From Phytopseudomonas dryadis (GTDB lineage: Bacteria; Pseudomonadota; Gammaproteobacteria; Pseudomonadales; Pseudomonadaceae), in the NCBI RefSeq assembly GCF_004327355.1, contig NZ_QJUM01000012.1, positions 1 to 64,000 on the forward strand: a DNA stretch of 64,000 nt, read 5' to 3'. Positions 1 through 10,225 of the stretch are shown here, piece by piece; position 1 is the first letter of the stretch; the number at the start of each line of letters is the position of its first letter. The translations under genes and the position numbers were made by a program. The notes beneath the pieces are model-generated. The model saw nothing but the letters and a program-made list of their open reading frames with translations. It was not told where the DNA came from and did not search any database.

Positions 1-1
1 T

Positions 2-106
2 GCAGTCATGCGTAAATACCTGACTGGCGTCTGGGCTTGCCTGAAGCTCGGTGTGCCTTTCGATTCATCCGAGCTATTCAGCAATGAACACCTGAAAAAC
101 GCTTGA
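2..106 (+). mobile_element. IS110/IS1111-type transposase, C-terminal fragment (5' end outside window)
   Basis: An open frame enters from the window edge and stops with TGA after 34 codons. The peptide includes MRKYLTGVWACLKLG followed by PFDSSELF, a pattern I recognise from the extreme C-terminus of IS110/IS1111-group transposases, DEDD enzymes that move small circular insertion sequences. Only the tail is visible, so it is not clear whether the whole element is intact. Bases 107-157 would hold the right end of the element and the spacer to the next gene; no clear terminal repeat can be read there. Family assignment is by memory of the C-terminal motif. Confidence 0.6.
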
Positions 107-157
107 CCACTAACAGAGTATCTACAGTTCGTCTTCCCTGCAAGGATTACGGCGCAC

Positions 158-1306
158 TTATATCTGCCGTAGTTTTTCCGCTGCCTGGCGCAGAGTCTCT
201 TCACGCTTGGCGAAACAGAAGCGCACCAGACGCTGCGCCGGATCAGGTGCCTGGCAGAACACCGACACCGGGATCGCCGCCACGCCATGCTCCCGGGTCA
301 ACCACTGGGCCATCGCCACATCGTCCAGATCCGGGCGAATCGCCGAATAGTCGACCAACTGGAAGTAGGTGCCCGGCGACCGGGTGAAGGCGAAGCGCGA
401 AGCGGCCAGCAGGTCGCAGAACAGGTCGCGCTTGGCCTGGTAGAAGGCAGGCAGCTCTTCGACATGCCCGGGATGGGCCGCCATGAACTCGGCCAGACCA
501 TGCTGCAACGGCATCACGCCGCAGAAATTCACGTACTGGTGGATCTTGCGCAGTTCGGCGGACAGCGCAGGCGGCGCCACCACGTAGCCGGTCTTCCAGC
601 CGGTGACGTGATAGGTCTTGCCGAACGAGCTGACCACGAAGGCCCGCTGGTAAAGCTCCTCGTGGGCCAGCAAGCTGGCATGCTGGACACCGTCGTAGAT
701 CAGGTGCTCGTAGACCTCGTCGCTGATCACATGGATGTCGCGGCCACGGATCAGCTCGGCCAGCCTGTCCAGGTCGGCGCGAGTCAGCAGCGCGCCGCTG
801 GGGTTGTGCGGCGAGTTGAGGAAGATCAGCCGGGTGCGCGGGCCGATGGCGTCGCTCAGGCGCTGCCAGTCCACGGCGAAATCCGGCAGCGCCAGCGGCA
901 CGTGTATACAGCGGCCACCGGCCAGTTCCACAGAAGGCTCGTAACTGTCGTAGCAGGGGTCGAGGACGATGGCCTCGTCACCCGGGTGGATCAGCGCCTG
1001 CACCGCGCAGAAGATCGCCTCGGTGGCGCCGGGGGTGATGGTGATCTCGCTATCGGCATCGCGCTGCACGCCGTAGCTGCGCGCCAGCTTGGCCGCCACC
1101 TGCTGGCGCAGGCTCGGCAGCCCGGTCATCGGCGAATACTGGTTGCGCCCTTCCAGCACATGCCGCGCGACGGCCTCACGCAGGGCCTGCGGCCCGTCGA
1201 AATCGGGAAACCCCTGGGACAGGTTGATCGCGCCGACATCGGTGGCGAGCTGGGACATGGTGGTGAAGATGGTGGTGCCGACGTTGGGCAGCTTGCTGGC
1301 GAGCAT
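158..1306 (-). CDS. PLP-dependent methionine-type aminotransferase (YbdL-like)
   Basis: A 382-residue fold-type I aminotransferase, likely transferring the amino group of methionine or aromatic amino acids to a 2-oxoacid in the cytoplasm. Visible landmarks are the cofactor region NSPHNPSG (about residues 164-171), SDEVYEHL (195-202), the Schiff-base lysine in SFGKTYHVTGWK (Lys230) and a carboxylate-binding Arg near the C-terminus in RLVRFCFAK. The QGFPDFDGP segment near residue 31 is typical of the YbdL/kynurenine aminotransferase branch. It lies downstream of der on the same strand, separated from it by a long inverted repeat. The exact substrate is inferred. Confidence 0.85.
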   Translation of the reverse strand: MLASKLPNVGTTIFTTMSQLATDVGAINLSQGFPDFDGPQALREAVARHVLEGRNQYSPMTGLPSLRQQVAAKLARSYGVQRDADSEITITPGATEAIFCAVQALIHPGDEAIVLDPCYDSYEPSVELAGGRCIHVPLALPDFAVDWQRLSDAIGPRTRLIFLNSPHNPSGALLTRADLDRLAELIRGRDIHVISDEVYEHLIYDGVQHASLLAHEELYQRAFVVSSFGKTYHVTGWKTGYVVAPPALSAELRKIHQYVNFCGVMPLQHGLAEFMAAHPGHVEELPAFYQAKRDLFCDLLAASRFAFTRSPGTYFQLVDYSAIRPDLDDVAMAQWLTREHGVAAIPVSVFCQAPDPAQRLVRFCFAKREETLRQAAEKLRQI

Positions 1307-1332
1307 GACGTGCTCCTGATGGACGACAGGGT

Positions 1333-1435
1333 TAAAGCCGATAAAAGCGCCGGAAGGCTTGAGGCTGAACGAAAAGCTAGCTGGCGGCCTGCACCTCGTC
1401 CAGCCTTCAGCCTTCCAGCGCTCCTATCGGCTTTA
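1333..1435. repeat. Long imperfect inverted repeat (solo hairpin module), at the der 3' end
   Basis: Outer arms TAAAGCCGATA (1333-1343) and TATCGGCTTTA (1425-1435) enclose inner arms that begin GCGCCGGAAGG (from 1347) and end CCTTCCAGCGC (to 1421). The left side carries GAGGCTGAACGAAAAG and the right side CTCGTCCAGCCTTCAG. The same module recurs inside two 221-bp elements (18175-18261, 31658-31744) and alone at 58491-58562. The right outer arm includes the der stop codon, so the transcript of der could fold into this structure and terminate. Confidence 0.8.
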
Positions 1436-2908
1436 CCGTTTCTTGTCCTTGCGCTTCTTCTCGGCTTTCTTGTGGTGGCTCATCAGCCGGCGCTTCTTGT
1501 TCACCTGGCGGTCGGTCAGGGTGTTCTTCTTGTCCTCGTAGGGGTTTTCGCCGCCCTTGTACTCGATGCGGATCGGCGTGCCGACCAGTTTGAGCACGCG
1601 CCGGTAGGTGTTTTCCAGGTAGCGCGAGTAGGCCCGCGGGACGGCATCGACCTGGTTGCCGTGGATCACGATCAGCGGCGGGTTGGCGCCGCCCAGGTGG
1701 GCATAGCGCAGCTTGATGCGGCGTCCGTTGACCAGGGGCGGCTGGTGCTCGCGCACCGCGTCCTCGAGGATCTGCGTCAGGCGGCTGGTCGGCCAGCGGG
1801 TAATGGCCGACTGGAACGAGGCCTGCACCGACTTGTACAGATGGCCGACGCCGGTGCCGTGCAGCGCCGAAATGAAATGGATATCGGCGAAATCGACGAA
1901 GAACAGCCGGCGTTGCAACTCGGTCTTCACGTAGTCGCGCTCGCTGGGCTCCATGCCGTCCCACTTGTTGAGGGCGATGACCAGGGCACGACCGCTCTCG
2001 AGCACGAAACCGAGCAGGTTGAGGTCGTGATCGACCACGCCCTCGCGGGCGTCCATGACGAACACCACGACGTTGGAATCCTGGATCGCCTGCAGCGTCT
2101 TGACCACCGAGAACTTCTCGACCGCCTCGAAGATCTTGCCACGCCGGCGCACGCCGGCGGTATCGATCAGGGTGTACTTCTCGTCATCCCGCTCGAAGGG
2201 GATGTAGATGCTGTCGCGGGTGGTGCCGGCCTGGTCGTAGACGATGACCCGGTCCTCGCCGAGCATGCGGTTGACCAGGGTCGACTTGCCGACGTTGGGA
2301 CGGCCGATGATCGCCAGCTTGATGCCGTCCTTCTCGCTCGGGCCGGGAATGCGCTTGGCTTCCTCGCCTTCGGCGACCTCTTCGGGCTCTTCGCCGTCGG
2401 CCAGCTCGCCGGCATCCTTGGGAAACTCGCCCAGGGCGGCTTCGAGCATCTGGGTGATGCCACGCCCGTGGGCGCCGGCGATGGCCAGGGCTTCGCCCAT
2501 GCCCAGCGGGGCGAACTCGGCGCGGGCCAGATCCGGGTCGAGGTTGTCGACCTTGTTGACCACCAGGAAGCTGCGCTTGTTGCGCTTGCGCAGGTGCTCG
2601 CCGATCATCTGGTCGGAAGCGGACAGCCCGGCACGGGCATCCACCAGGAACAGCACGGCATCGGCTTCCTCGATGGCCTGCAGGGACTGCTCGGCCATCT
2701 TCGCGTCGATGCCCTCCTCGTCACCGGAAATACCGCCGGTGTCGATCACGATGTAGGTGCGCCCCTGCCACTTGGCCTCGCCGTACTGGCGGTCGCGGGT
2801 CAGACCCGAAAGGTCGCCGACGATCGCGTCGCGGGTTCGGGTCAGGCGGTTGAACAGGGTGGATTTACCGACGTTCGGCCGGCCCACCAGGGCAATTACG
2901 GGAACCAT
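1433..2908 (-). CDS. der: Ribosome-associated GTPase Der (EngA)
   Basis: Double-domain GTPase needed for assembly and stability of the 50S ribosomal subunit. Two complete P-loops GRPNVGKST are present (about residues 9-17 and near 200), each followed by switch and NKxD-type motifs (NKVDN, NKWDG), then a KH-like C-terminal domain with a basic [11 protein letters not shown] tail. I chose the ATG at 2908 (491 aa) because GGAG lies about 8 nt upstream and family members start [13 protein letters not shown] four codons earlier (2920) is the alternative. It is the last gene of the conserved hisS-yfgM-bamB-der run. Confidence 0.96.
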   Translation of the reverse strand: MVPVIALVGRPNVGKSTLFNRLTRTRDAIVGDLSGLTRDRQYGEAKWQGRTYIVIDTGGISGDEEGIDAKMAEQSLQAIEEADAVLFLVDARAGLSASDQMIGEHLRKRNKRSFLVVNKVDNLDPDLARAEFAPLGMGEALAIAGAHGRGITQMLEAALGEFPKDAGELADGEEPEEVAEGEEAKRIPGPSEKDGIKLAIIGRPNVGKSTLVNRMLGEDRVIVYDQAGTTRDSIYIPFERDDEKYTLIDTAGVRRRGKIFEAVEKFSVVKTLQAIQDSNVVVFVMDAREGVVDHDLNLLGFVLESGRALVIALNKWDGMEPSERDYVKTELQRRLFFVDFADIHFISALHGTGVGHLYKSVQASFQSAITRWPTSRLTQILEDAVREHQPPLVNGRRIKLRYAHLGGANPPLIVIHGNQVDAVPRAYSRYLENTYRRVLKLVGTPIRIEYKGGENPYEDKKNTLTDRQVNKKRRLMSHHKKAEKKRKDKKR

Positions 2909-2940
2909 TCGGCTCTCCACTTCGTTATTTCAAAAAATAC

Positions 2941-2964
2941 AAAAGCCGCTGCACAGGCAGCGGC
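2941..2964 (-). terminator. Probable rho-independent terminator between bamB and der
   Basis: Read on the minus strand, GCCGCTGCC and its complement GGCAGCGGC form a stem with a short loop, followed by TTTTGTATTTTT. It lies between the bamB stop and the der start, so it could attenuate readthrough into der. Confidence 0.6.
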
Positions 2965-2983
2965 CGCAATTCACGCACGTTCC

Positions 2984-3018
2984 GACCGGGTTGCATGGCC
3001 AGGCCATGCAACCCGGTC
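2984..3018. repeat. Perfect 17-bp inverted repeat with one-base centre
   Basis: Arms GACCGGGTTGCATGGCC (2984-3000) and its exact reverse complement (3002-3018) are separated by a single A. It starts seven bases downstream of the bamB stop codon. A stem of this perfection would give a cruciform in DNA or a long RNA stem in the bamB 3' UTR; I see no second copy in the window. Confidence 0.85.
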
Positions 3019-3024
3019 GCGGGC

Positions 3025-4176
3025 TCACTTGATGGTCAGGGCCACCAGCTTGCCGCCGTTGCCGAAGGCGTACAGCCAGTCACCGACCACCAGCGGACGG
3101 GCACGCAGGCCGTCGCTGTCGATCCGGATACGACCGACGAAGCGACCGTCGACCTGACTGATCAGGTGCAGATAGCCCTCGAAATCGCCAAAGGCCACAT
3201 AGCTGGAGAACACCTGCGGAGCGGACAGCTGGCGGCGGGCCAGGGCGTCGTTGGTCCACAGCGCCGAAGCCGAGCGCTCGTCGATGCTTTCCACGGTGCC
3301 GCTGGCCAGGGTGACGTAGACGTTGCCGAAGCCCTGGGCCACGCCCATGGAGCTGGAAGCCTCGCGCTGCCACAGCACACGGCCGCTCTCCAGATCCAGC
3401 GCGGCGACACGGCCCTGGTAGGTCACCACGTACAGCTGGCCACCGGACAACAGCAGACCGCCATCGATATCGACGATGCGATCCAACTCGGAACGGCCCT
3501 GGGGAATGGCGACGCGCTGCTCCCACACCGGGATGCCGCGCTGGACGTCGAGGGCGATGACCTTGCCGCTGGACAGGCCGGCGATGGCCAACTGGTTGGT
3601 CAGCACCGGGCTGCCGGTGCCGCGCAGGGTCAGTACCGCCGGCGTGTTTTCGAAGATCCAGCGCCGCTCGCCGTTGTAGGCGTCCAGGGCGATCAGGGTA
3701 TCGTCCTGGGTCTGCACCAGCACGGTGTCGCCGTTGATCGCCGGGGCCGACAGCACTTCGCTGGTGGCCTTGGCACGCCATCTTTCTTCGCCGGTGGAGG
3801 CGTCCAGGGCGATCACGTCGCCCTTGAGGGTGCCGAGCACGACCATGCCGTAACCGGCGCCCACCGCGCCGGATACCGGCACGTCGAGATCCTTCTTCCA
3901 GGTCACTTTGCCGGTCGTGCGCTCGATCGACATGATCAGGCCCTCGACGTCCGCCGCGTAGATCTGCTCGCCATCGACGGCCGGTTCGAGAATGTTGTAG
4001 GTCTCGCCCTGCCCCTCGCCGATCGAACGGCTCCACTCTTTCTGCAGTTGCACTTCTGCCTTGAAGTCGGGCAGCTCGGCGGGCGGCAGTTCCTTCTTGC
4101 TGTTGCTGCTGCAACCCACGACCAGTACGGCCAGGGCCAGCAGTGCGGCGTTCTTCCAGCGCATCACGTCATGCAT
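3025..4176 (-). CDS. bamB: Outer-membrane assembly lipoprotein BamB
   Basis: A 383-residue beta-propeller lipoprotein of the BAM complex that helps BamA fold beta-barrel proteins into the outer membrane. It begins with a lipoprotein signal peptide ending in the lipobox VVGC (Cys near residue 22), followed by SSNSKKELPPAEL and repeated PQQ/WD-like blade motifs (ALDASTGEERW, ALDAYNGERRW, ALDLESGRVLW). Its start overlaps the end of yfgM by 8 nt; a second in-frame ATG four codons on (4164) is possible. The yfgM-bamB pairing is conserved in gammaproteobacteria. Confidence 0.95.
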   Translation of the reverse strand: MHDVMRWKNAALLALAVLVVGCSSNSKKELPPAELPDFKAEVQLQKEWSRSIGEGQGETYNILEPAVDGEQIYAADVEGLIMSIERTTGKVTWKKDLDVPVSGAVGAGYGMVVLGTLKGDVIALDASTGEERWRAKATSEVLSAPAINGDTVLVQTQDDTLIALDAYNGERRWIFENTPAVLTLRGTGSPVLTNQLAIAGLSSGKVIALDVQRGIPVWEQRVAIPQGRSELDRIVDIDGGLLLSGGQLYVVTYQGRVAALDLESGRVLWQREASSSMGVAQGFGNVYVTLASGTVESIDERSASALWTNDALARRQLSAPQVFSSYVAFGDFEGYLHLISQVDGRFVGRIRIDSDGLRARPLVVGDWLYAFGNGGKLVALTIK

Positions 4177-4813
4177 CCCCTTTGGCCAGATCGTCGATCT
4201 TCATTTGCAGACCGCCCACGGCAGCCTCTTCGGCAAGCGCGCCCTTGGCCTTCAGGTAGGCGGCATGGGCGTCATCGGTGCGGCCCAGCTTCACCAGCAG
4301 GTCGCCCTTGAGTTCTTCGCGGCTGGCCAGATAAGCCTGGTCGGCATCGCCTTCGAGCAGCTTCAGCGCCTCATCGGCCTTGTCCTGGGCCGAGAGCACC
4401 CGGGCCAGACGCTGACGCGCCAGCTCGCCGAGGGTTTCGTTGGCCGGCTTGTCGAGGACGCTGCGCAGTTCGCTGGCGGCATCCTCGAGCTTGCCCGATT
4501 CCACCGCCACCTTGGCGACGAACAGACTGCCGTACTGGGCGTACTGGGTGCCGCCGAAATCGCTCTTGAGCTGACCGGCCAGCGCTGCGACCTTGGCCGC
4601 ATCCGGCTGGCCGCTCGGAGTCAGCGCGCTTTCCAGCAACTGCTGGTAGAGCATGGAGGCGCCCTGGGCCTGATTGGCCTGGTGCTTCTGCCAGCCCTGC
4701 CAACCCAGCACCACGATCAGCGCCAGGGCGCCGCCGGCCAGCAACGGCTTGCCGTTGCGCTGCCACCAGTCCTTGAATACGGCCAGTTCATCATCATCGG
4801 TACGCGAAACCAC
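4169..4813 (-). CDS. yfgM: YfgM-like tetratricopeptide membrane protein
   Basis: A 214-residue inner-membrane protein with a cytoplasmic N-terminus, one transmembrane helix (about residues 25-42, PLLAGGALALIVVLGWQGW) and a periplasmic helical TPR-like domain. Family members associate with the SecYEG translocon and the chaperone PpiD and assist export of outer-membrane clients. It starts with GTG, supported by AAGGAG about 8 nt upstream. It sits between hisS and bamB, overlapping bamB, the usual context. Confidence 0.9.
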   Translation of the reverse strand: MVSRTDDDELAVFKDWWQRNGKPLLAGGALALIVVLGWQGWQKHQANQAQGASMLYQQLLESALTPSGQPDAAKVAALAGQLKSDFGGTQYAQYGSLFVAKVAVESGKLEDAASELRSVLDKPANETLGELARQRLARVLSAQDKADEALKLLEGDADQAYLASREELKGDLLVKLGRTDDAHAAYLKAKGALAEEAAVGGLQMKIDDLAKGDA

Positions 4814-4831
4814 CCCAATACTCCTTAATCG

Positions 4832-6130
4832 CTAAATCGCTTGAGCCTGCTTGGTGCAGGACGCCAGGTGGTCGGCAAGAGCCGACCAGGCAATGCTTTG
4901 TTGTTCGCTGTCGTCGCGCAAAGGCTTGCAACCTACCACGCGCCTGGCCAGTTCGTCCTCACCCAGAATCAGCGCATACCGGGCGCCGCTCTTGTCGGCC
5001 TTCTTGAACTGGCTCTTGAAACTGCCGCCACCGGCGTTGACCAGCAGGCGCAACCCGGGCAGCGCCTCGCGCAGTTCCTCGGCCAGGGCCAGGGCCGCCA
5101 GCTCGGCCGGCTCGCCGAATGCGCAGATGAAGGCATCGGCCGGGCGATTCAACTCGGCCGGCACCCGCTGCAGGGTTTCCAGCAGCAGCACCAGACGCTC
5201 GACGCCCATGGCGAAACCGACACCCGGGGTCGGCTTGCCGCCGAACTGGGTGATCAGGCCGTCGTAACGGCCGCCGGCGCACACGGTGCCCTGGGCGCCG
5301 AGCTTGTCGGTGACCCATTCGAATACGGTACGTCCGTAGTAATCCAGGCCACGCACCAGCTTGGGATTGATCTGGTAGGCGATGCCCACGGCGTCCAGAC
5401 GCGCCTTGAGCCCCTCGAAGTGCACGCGCGACGCCTCGTCGAGGTAGTCGTGCAGGGTCGGCGCATCGGCGAGCAGCGCCTGGGTGCTGGCCACCTTGCT
5501 GTCGAGGATACGCAGCGGATTGGTGGTCAGACGGCGCTGGCTGTCCTCGTCGAGCTGATCGAAACGCGCCTGCAGATAGTCCACCAGGGCATCGCGATAG
5601 ACCGCGCGCGCCTCGCTGGAGCCCAGGCTGTTGAGCTGCAGGGTCACCGCATCGCTGAGGCCGAGCTGCTTCCACAGGCGCCAGGTCAGGGTGATCAGCT
5701 CGGCATCGATGTCCGGCCCGGGCAGGTTGAAGACCTCCACGCCGATCTGATGGAACTGCCGGTAGCGGCCCTTCTGCGGCTTCTCGTAGCGGAACATGGG
5801 GCCGGCGTACCACAGCTTCTGCACCTGGCCGCCGCCGCTCATGCCGTGCTCTAGCACGGCGCGCACGCAGCCGGCGGTGCCTTCGGGGCGCAGGGTCAGG
5901 GATTCGTTGTTGCGGTCGAGGAAGGTGTACATCTCCTTGTCGACCACGTCGGTACCCTCGCCGATGCCCCGGGCGAACAGTTCGGTGAACTCGAGGATCG
6001 GCAGGCGGATTTCCTGATAACCGTAGCCATCGAGCAAGCGCGCCAGGGTGGTTTCCAGGTAACGCCAGGCCGGGGTCTGCTCCGGCAGGATATCGTTCAT
6101 GCCACGAATGGCTTGCAGGGACTTGCTCAA
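4832..6130 (-). CDS. hisS: Histidyl-tRNA synthetase
   Basis: Class II aminoacyl-tRNA synthetase (432 aa) charging tRNA-His. Motif 2 is visible as [20 protein letters not shown], the histidine-specific motif as [15 protein letters not shown], and motif 3 near [11 protein letters not shown]; the C-terminal anticodon-binding domain follows. Start [16 protein letters not shown] is the family norm. It lies 18 nt upstream of yfgM and 20 nt downstream of ispG in what appears to be one transcription unit. Confidence 0.97.
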   Translation of the reverse strand: MSKSLQAIRGMNDILPEQTPAWRYLETTLARLLDGYGYQEIRLPILEFTELFARGIGEGTDVVDKEMYTFLDRNNESLTLRPEGTAGCVRAVLEHGMSGGGQVQKLWYAGPMFRYEKPQKGRYRQFHQIGVEVFNLPGPDIDAELITLTWRLWKQLGLSDAVTLQLNSLGSSEARAVYRDALVDYLQARFDQLDEDSQRRLTTNPLRILDSKVASTQALLADAPTLHDYLDEASRVHFEGLKARLDAVGIAYQINPKLVRGLDYYGRTVFEWVTDKLGAQGTVCAGGRYDGLITQFGGKPTPGVGFAMGVERLVLLLETLQRVPAELNRPADAFICAFGEPAELAALALAEELREALPGLRLLVNAGGGSFKSQFKKADKSGARYALILGEDELARRVVGCKPLRDDSEQQSIAWSALADHLASCTKQAQAI

Positions 6131-6150
6131 TTCGATTCCTTAGATACGCA

Positions 6151-7263
6151 TCAGCCGCGCACGATCACCGCCGCATCGGCGGCGACCTTCTCGGCGGCTT
6201 TCTCGCGGATCAGCTTTTCCAGCTGATCCACCAGGTTTTCGTTGTTCATTTTCTGCGCCGGCTTGCCGTCGATGTAGATCAGGTTGTTCGGCGTGCCGCC
6301 GGTGAGGCCGATATGGGCCTCCTTGGCTTCGCCCGGCCCGTTGACCACGCAACCGATCACCGCGACGTCCATCGGCACCAGCAGGTCCTCGACCCGGGTC
6401 TCCAGCTCGTTCATGGTCTTGACCACGTCGAAGTTCTGCCGCGAACAGCTCGGACAGGCGATGAAGTTGATGCCCCGCGAGCGCAGACGCAGCGACTTGA
6501 GGATATCGAAGCCGACCTTGATCTCCTCCACCGGGTCGGCGGCCAGGGAGATGCGGATGGTGTCGCCGATACCGTCGGCCAGCAGCATGCCCAGGCCGAC
6601 GGAGGACTTTACCGTACCGGAGCGCAGGCCGCCCGCTTCGGTGATGCCCAGGTGCAACGGTTGTTCGATCTGCTTGGCCAGCAATCGGTAGGCCTCGACG
6701 GCCATGAACACGTCGGAGGCCTTGACGCTGACCTTGAAGTCCGGGAAGTTCAGGCGATCCAGGTGCTCGACATGGCGCAGGGCCGACTCGACCAGCGCCT
6801 CGGGCGTCGGCTCGCCGTATTTCTTCTGCAGATCCTTCTCCAGCGAACCGGCATTGACCCCGATACGGATCGGGATGCCCTTGTCGCGGGCGGCTTCGAC
6901 CACCGCCCTGACCCGGTCTTCACGACCGATGTTGCCGGGGTTGATGCGCAGGCAATCGACACCCAGCTCGGCAACGCGCAGGGCGATCTGATAATCGAAG
7001 TGGATGTCGGCCACCAGCGGCAGGTTGACCTGTTGCCTGATCCTGCCGAAGGCTTCGGCGGCGTCCATGTCGGGCACGGAAACCCGGACGATATCGGCAC
7101 CGGCCATTTCGAGGCGACGGATCTGCTCGACCGTGGCGGCGACATCGTTGGTATCGGTATTGGTCATACTCTGCACGGCGATGGGCGCATCGCCACCCAC
7201 CGGCACCGAGCCGACCCAGATCTTGCGTGACGGCCGACGCTTGATCGGCGATTCACCGTGCAT
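6151..7263 (-). CDS. ispG: 4-hydroxy-3-methylbut-2-enyl diphosphate synthase
   Basis: Fe-S enzyme (370 aa) of the MEP isoprenoid pathway, converting MEcPP to HMBPP. The C-terminal [4Fe-4S] cysteines are visible in [10 protein letters not shown] and in [13 protein letters not shown], with the TIM-barrel substrate motifs upstream ([17 protein letters not shown]). I chose ATG 7263 ([10 protein letters not shown]) because homologues start there; an upstream GTG at 7275 would overlap the rodZ stop. Dependence on Fe-S clusters links it to the isc operon a few kilobases away. Confidence 0.96.
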   Translation of the reverse strand: MHGESPIKRRPSRKIWVGSVPVGGDAPIAVQSMTNTDTNDVAATVEQIRRLEMAGADIVRVSVPDMDAAEAFGRIRQQVNLPLVADIHFDYQIALRVAELGVDCLRINPGNIGREDRVRAVVEAARDKGIPIRIGVNAGSLEKDLQKKYGEPTPEALVESALRHVEHLDRLNFPDFKVSVKASDVFMAVEAYRLLAKQIEQPLHLGITEAGGLRSGTVKSSVGLGMLLADGIGDTIRISLAADPVEEIKVGFDILKSLRLRSRGINFIACPSCSRQNFDVVKTMNELETRVEDLLVPMDVAVIGCVVNGPGEAKEAHIGLTGGTPNNLIYIDGKPAQKMNNENLVDQLEKLIREKAAEKVAADAAVIVRG

Positions 7264-7264
7264 A

Positions 7265-8281
7265 TTACTGCCCACCCAACTGCAAACGTGCGGTTTCGCC
7301 GGAAATGAACGGGGTCACGTCCACGGCGTTGCCGTTATAGGAAACCTGGGCCCCGCGGGCGAAGCCGAGACGCAGCTCCAGCGGCGCCCTGGCGCGTACA
7401 TCGAGGCTGTCGCCGGAACGCTTCAGGCCACTGGAAACGATCTTGCCCGTGGCATCGGTGATCTGGATCCAGCAATCGGCCGTGAACCTGATGCTGACCA
7501 GCCCTTCGCCGGCGACCGCGGGCGCTGCAGGCGGGGTTGCCGCGGGTGCTGCAGGCGCACTGGCAGCCGGCGCAGCGGGTGTTTCCGCCGCGGCCGGAGC
7601 CTGGGCCGGGTTGGCGGGCGCAGCAGCGCCAGCGGCTGGCGGATTCTGCTCGAGCAGTTCACCGGCGGTGGCTTCGGGCTCGGCGCCTTCGGCCTGTGCC
7701 GCCTCGTCGGCCGGCAGGCTCGGCAGGGGCAGCTCGGTACCGTTCTGGGCCTCGGCGACGGCCTGATCTTCCGGCTCGTCGAGGGGATGGATCTGGGTGG
7801 TGCCGTCGGCGCCATCGACTTCCACATGGCCGATGCCGCTGCTGCTGAAATCGTCGAGCTGCCAGCCACCCTGCTCCTGCCACCAGTAGAAGCAGGCGCC
7901 CCCCAGGGCCAACAGCAGCAGGAAGCTGACCAGACGCAGGATGCCCTGCGAATAGCGCACCGGCTCCTCGATCCGGCCCAGGGCATGCACGCTGCTGCCA
8001 GCCGCATCGCTGCCGGTGAACTGGTCGAACTCGCTCACCAGGGTGCTCTGCTCCAGGCCGAGCAGCTTGGCATAGGCCCGGATATAGCCACGGGCGAAGG
8101 TGTGGCCCGGCAGCTTCTCGAATTCACCCGCCTCGAGCTGGCTCAGGCGCATGGGCGTCAGATTGAGCTGAGCAGCCACTTCCGCTACCGACAGGCCCTT
8201 GCTTTCACGGGCGACACGCAAGGACTCGCCAGGGTTGACGCGATGAGCTGCTGCAACTTCGGGTTGGGCCGCTTTCATCAT
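7265..8281 (-). CDS. rodZ: Cytoskeletal regulator RodZ
   Basis: A 338-residue bitopic membrane protein that couples MreB filaments to the elongasome. It has an N-terminal Xre-type HTH (about residues 18-80, [19 protein letters not shown]), one transmembrane helix (about 110-130), an Ala/Pro-rich periplasmic linker and a C-terminal DUF4115 beta domain starting near [10 protein letters not shown]. The start overlaps the pilF stop (ATGATG with TGA inside), suggesting translational coupling. The order pilF-rodZ-ispG-hisS is conserved in Pseudomonas. Confidence 0.93.
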   Translation of the reverse strand: MMKAAQPEVAAAHRVNPGESLRVARESKGLSVAEVAAQLNLTPMRLSQLEAGEFEKLPGHTFARGYIRAYAKLLGLEQSTLVSEFDQFTGSDAAGSSVHALGRIEEPVRYSQGILRLVSFLLLLALGGACFYWWQEQGGWQLDDFSSSGIGHVEVDGADGTTQIHPLDEPEDQAVAEAQNGTELPLPSLPADEAAQAEGAEPEATAGELLEQNPPAAGAAAPANPAQAPAAAETPAAPAASAPAAPAATPPAAPAVAGEGLVSIRFTADCWIQITDATGKIVSSGLKRSGDSLDVRARAPLELRLGFARGAQVSYNGNAVDVTPFISGETARLQLGGQ

Positions 8282-9039
8282 TGCTCCGACAGGTATTGCT
8301 GATATTCCGGCGTACCGGGATAAAGACGTTTCAACTGCAGGCCGATGCTGGCGGCCCGGTCACGATCCTCGAAGATCCTGGCCAGACGCGCGCCCAGCAA
8401 CAGGCTGCGGGCATTCTGTTCGGACACGGCGCTGAAACCTTGGTAATAGCTGCGCGCCGGGACGTACTGTTGCTCTTCGTAGGAAATGTTCGCCATCTCC
8501 AGCAACGCCCGCGGTTGACGGCTGTTCAGCCGCAGCGAACGTTCGAAATAGGCTTTGGCCTGCTCACGCTGCTTGAGCATCAGCGCGGTCATGCCGAGGT
8601 TTTCGAAGATCCGTGCGCGCTCGGGATAGAGGCTGTCCTCGGAGGCCTGACGATAACGCTCGAGCGCTTCGGTGTAGCGTTTCTGTTCGAACAGGAAACT
8701 GCCGTAGTTGTTCAACAGGCGAGCATCCTTGGGATTCGCCGACAGCGACTTGCGAAAGTGCTCGTCGGCCAGCTGCGGCTCCATCTCGCGCTGGAACACC
8801 AGGGCCAGCGCCGCATGGGCATCGGAGCCCGACGGATTGATATCCAGCGCATTCTTCAGTGGAATCTTGGCGCGCCCGGTTTCGCCCTGCTGCAGGTAGC
8901 CGATGCCGAGCTGGACGAACGAATCGTAGGCCTTCTTGCGGCCCTCCGGCGTTTTCATCGGATCGACGTCGCCGGTCGACACGCAACCGACCAGCAAGGT
9001 GGCGACTAGCAGGAACAGCGCAGGACGCAACGCAATCAT
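8278..9039 (-). CDS. pilF: Type IV pilus biogenesis/stability lipoprotein PilF (PilW)
   Basis: A 253-residue outer-membrane lipoprotein that pilots the secretin PilQ to the outer membrane for type IV pilus assembly. The signal peptide ends at the lipobox LVGC (Cys19), followed by tandem TPR helices (for example YLQQGETGRAKIPLKNAL, LLNNYGSFLFEQKRYTEAL). It starts 10 nt downstream of the rlmN stop and overlaps rodZ. The rlmN-pilF-rodZ order is the family context. Confidence 0.93.
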   Translation of the reverse strand: MIALRPALFLLVATLLVGCVSTGDVDPMKTPEGRKKAYDSFVQLGIGYLQQGETGRAKIPLKNALDINPSGSDAHAALALVFQREMEPQLADEHFRKSLSANPKDARLLNNYGSFLFEQKRYTEALERYRQASEDSLYPERARIFENLGMTALMLKQREQAKAYFERSLRLNSRQPRALLEMANISYEEQQYVPARSYYQGFSAVSEQNARSLLLGARLARIFEDRDRAASIGLQLKRLYPGTPEYQQYLSEQ

Positions 9040-9049
9040 GGAGATCCTC

Positions 9050-10201
9050 TCAGGTACGATTGGCAGCGGAACGCGGCGACTCTGCCTCGCTACTCAGCTG
9101 GCGCACGGCGATATAGCGCTCGCTGCGACGGGTACGATCCATCACCTGCCCGACCAGTTGGCCGCAGGCCGCATCGATGTCTTCGCCGCGGGTGGTACGC
9201 ACGGTGACGTTGTGCCCGGCCTTGTGCAACAGATCCTGGAAACGCCGGATCGCATTGTTGCTCGGCCGCTCGTACCCCGAATGGGGGAACGGATTGAACG
9301 GGATCAGGTTGATCTTGCAGGGCACGTCCGCCAGCAGCACGATCATCTGCTCGGCGTGCTCGAGTCTATCGTTCACGTCCTTGAGCAGGGTGTACTCGAT
9401 TGTCAGCACACGTTTCTCGCCGAGGCGCGACACATAGCGCTTGCAGGCCGCCAGCAGCATGTCCAGCGGGTACTTCTTGTTGATCGGCACCAACTGGCTG
9501 CGCAGCTCGTCGTTCGGCGCGTGCAACGACAGCGCCAGGGACACGTCGATGACCTCGGCCAGCTTGTCGATCATCGGCACCACGCCGGAGGTGGACAGGG
9601 TCACCTTGCGCTTGGAAATGCCATAGCCGAGGTCGTCCATCATGATCTTCATGGCGGCGACCACGTTGTCGAAGTTGAGCAGGGGCTCGCCCATGCCCAT
9701 CATCACCACGTTGGTCACGGCACGGTCGATCTTCGCCGGCACGCTGCCGAACGACTTGTTGGCGATCCACACCTGGCCGATGATCTCGGCCGCGGTCAGA
9801 TCGCTGTTGAACCCCTGCTTGCCGGTGGAGCAGAAACTGCAGTCCAGGGCACAGCCGGCCTGCGAGGAAACGCACAGGGTGCCACGCCCGCCCTGGGGGA
9901 TGTACACGGTTTCCACGCAACTGCCCGACGCCACACGCACCACCCACTTGCGCGTGCCATCGGTGGAAATATCTTCGCTGACCACTTCCGGGCCGCGAAT
10001 GCAGGCACAAGCCTTGAGCTTTTCGCGCAAGGCCTTGCCGACGTTGCTCATGGCGTCGAAATCATCGACGCCAAAGTGGTGAATCCACTTCATGACCTGA
10101 CCGGCACGGAAGCGCTTTTCCCCGATGCTGTCGAAGAACTGCTCCATTTCCGGCTGGGTCAGGCCCAGCAGGTTGATTTTGCCGTTGCTGTCGGTCGTCA
10201 T
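9050..10201 (-). CDS. rlmN: Dual-specificity 23S rRNA/tRNA adenine-C2 methyltransferase RlmN
   Basis: Radical SAM enzyme (383 aa) methylating A2503 of 23S rRNA and A37 of some tRNAs. The radical SAM cluster motif CxxxCxxC is seen as [15 protein letters not shown], preceded by the CVSSQAGC region; the catalytic Cys near the C-terminus is in the [18 protein letters not shown] segment. A GEPLLNF motif binds SAM. It lies 24 nt downstream of ndk. Loss of this gene is known to alter sensitivity to ribosome-targeting antibiotics. Confidence 0.96.
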   Translation of the reverse strand: MTTDSNGKINLLGLTQPEMEQFFDSIGEKRFRAGQVMKWIHHFGVDDFDAMSNVGKALREKLKACACIRGPEVVSEDISTDGTRKWVVRVASGSCVETVYIPQGGRGTLCVSSQAGCALDCSFCSTGKQGFNSDLTAAEIIGQVWIANKSFGSVPAKIDRAVTNVVMMGMGEPLLNFDNVVAAMKIMMDDLGYGISKRKVTLSTSGVVPMIDKLAEVIDVSLALSLHAPNDELRSQLVPINKKYPLDMLLAACKRYVSRLGEKRVLTIEYTLLKDVNDRLEHAEQMIVLLADVPCKINLIPFNPFPHSGYERPSNNAIRRFQDLLHKAGHNVTVRTTRGEDIDAACGQLVGQVMDRTRRSERYIAVRQLSSEAESPRSAANRT

Positions 10202-10225
10202 GGCTTCACCCTCGCACGCATCGCC

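Noticed and set aside
287..3157. A 956-codon plus-strand open frame antisense to der and the aminotransferase
   Set aside because: It is the high-GC shadow of real minus-strand genes: amino-acid composition is abnormal (Gly/Gln/Val/His-rich, no domain), and the minus strand encodes clear family members.
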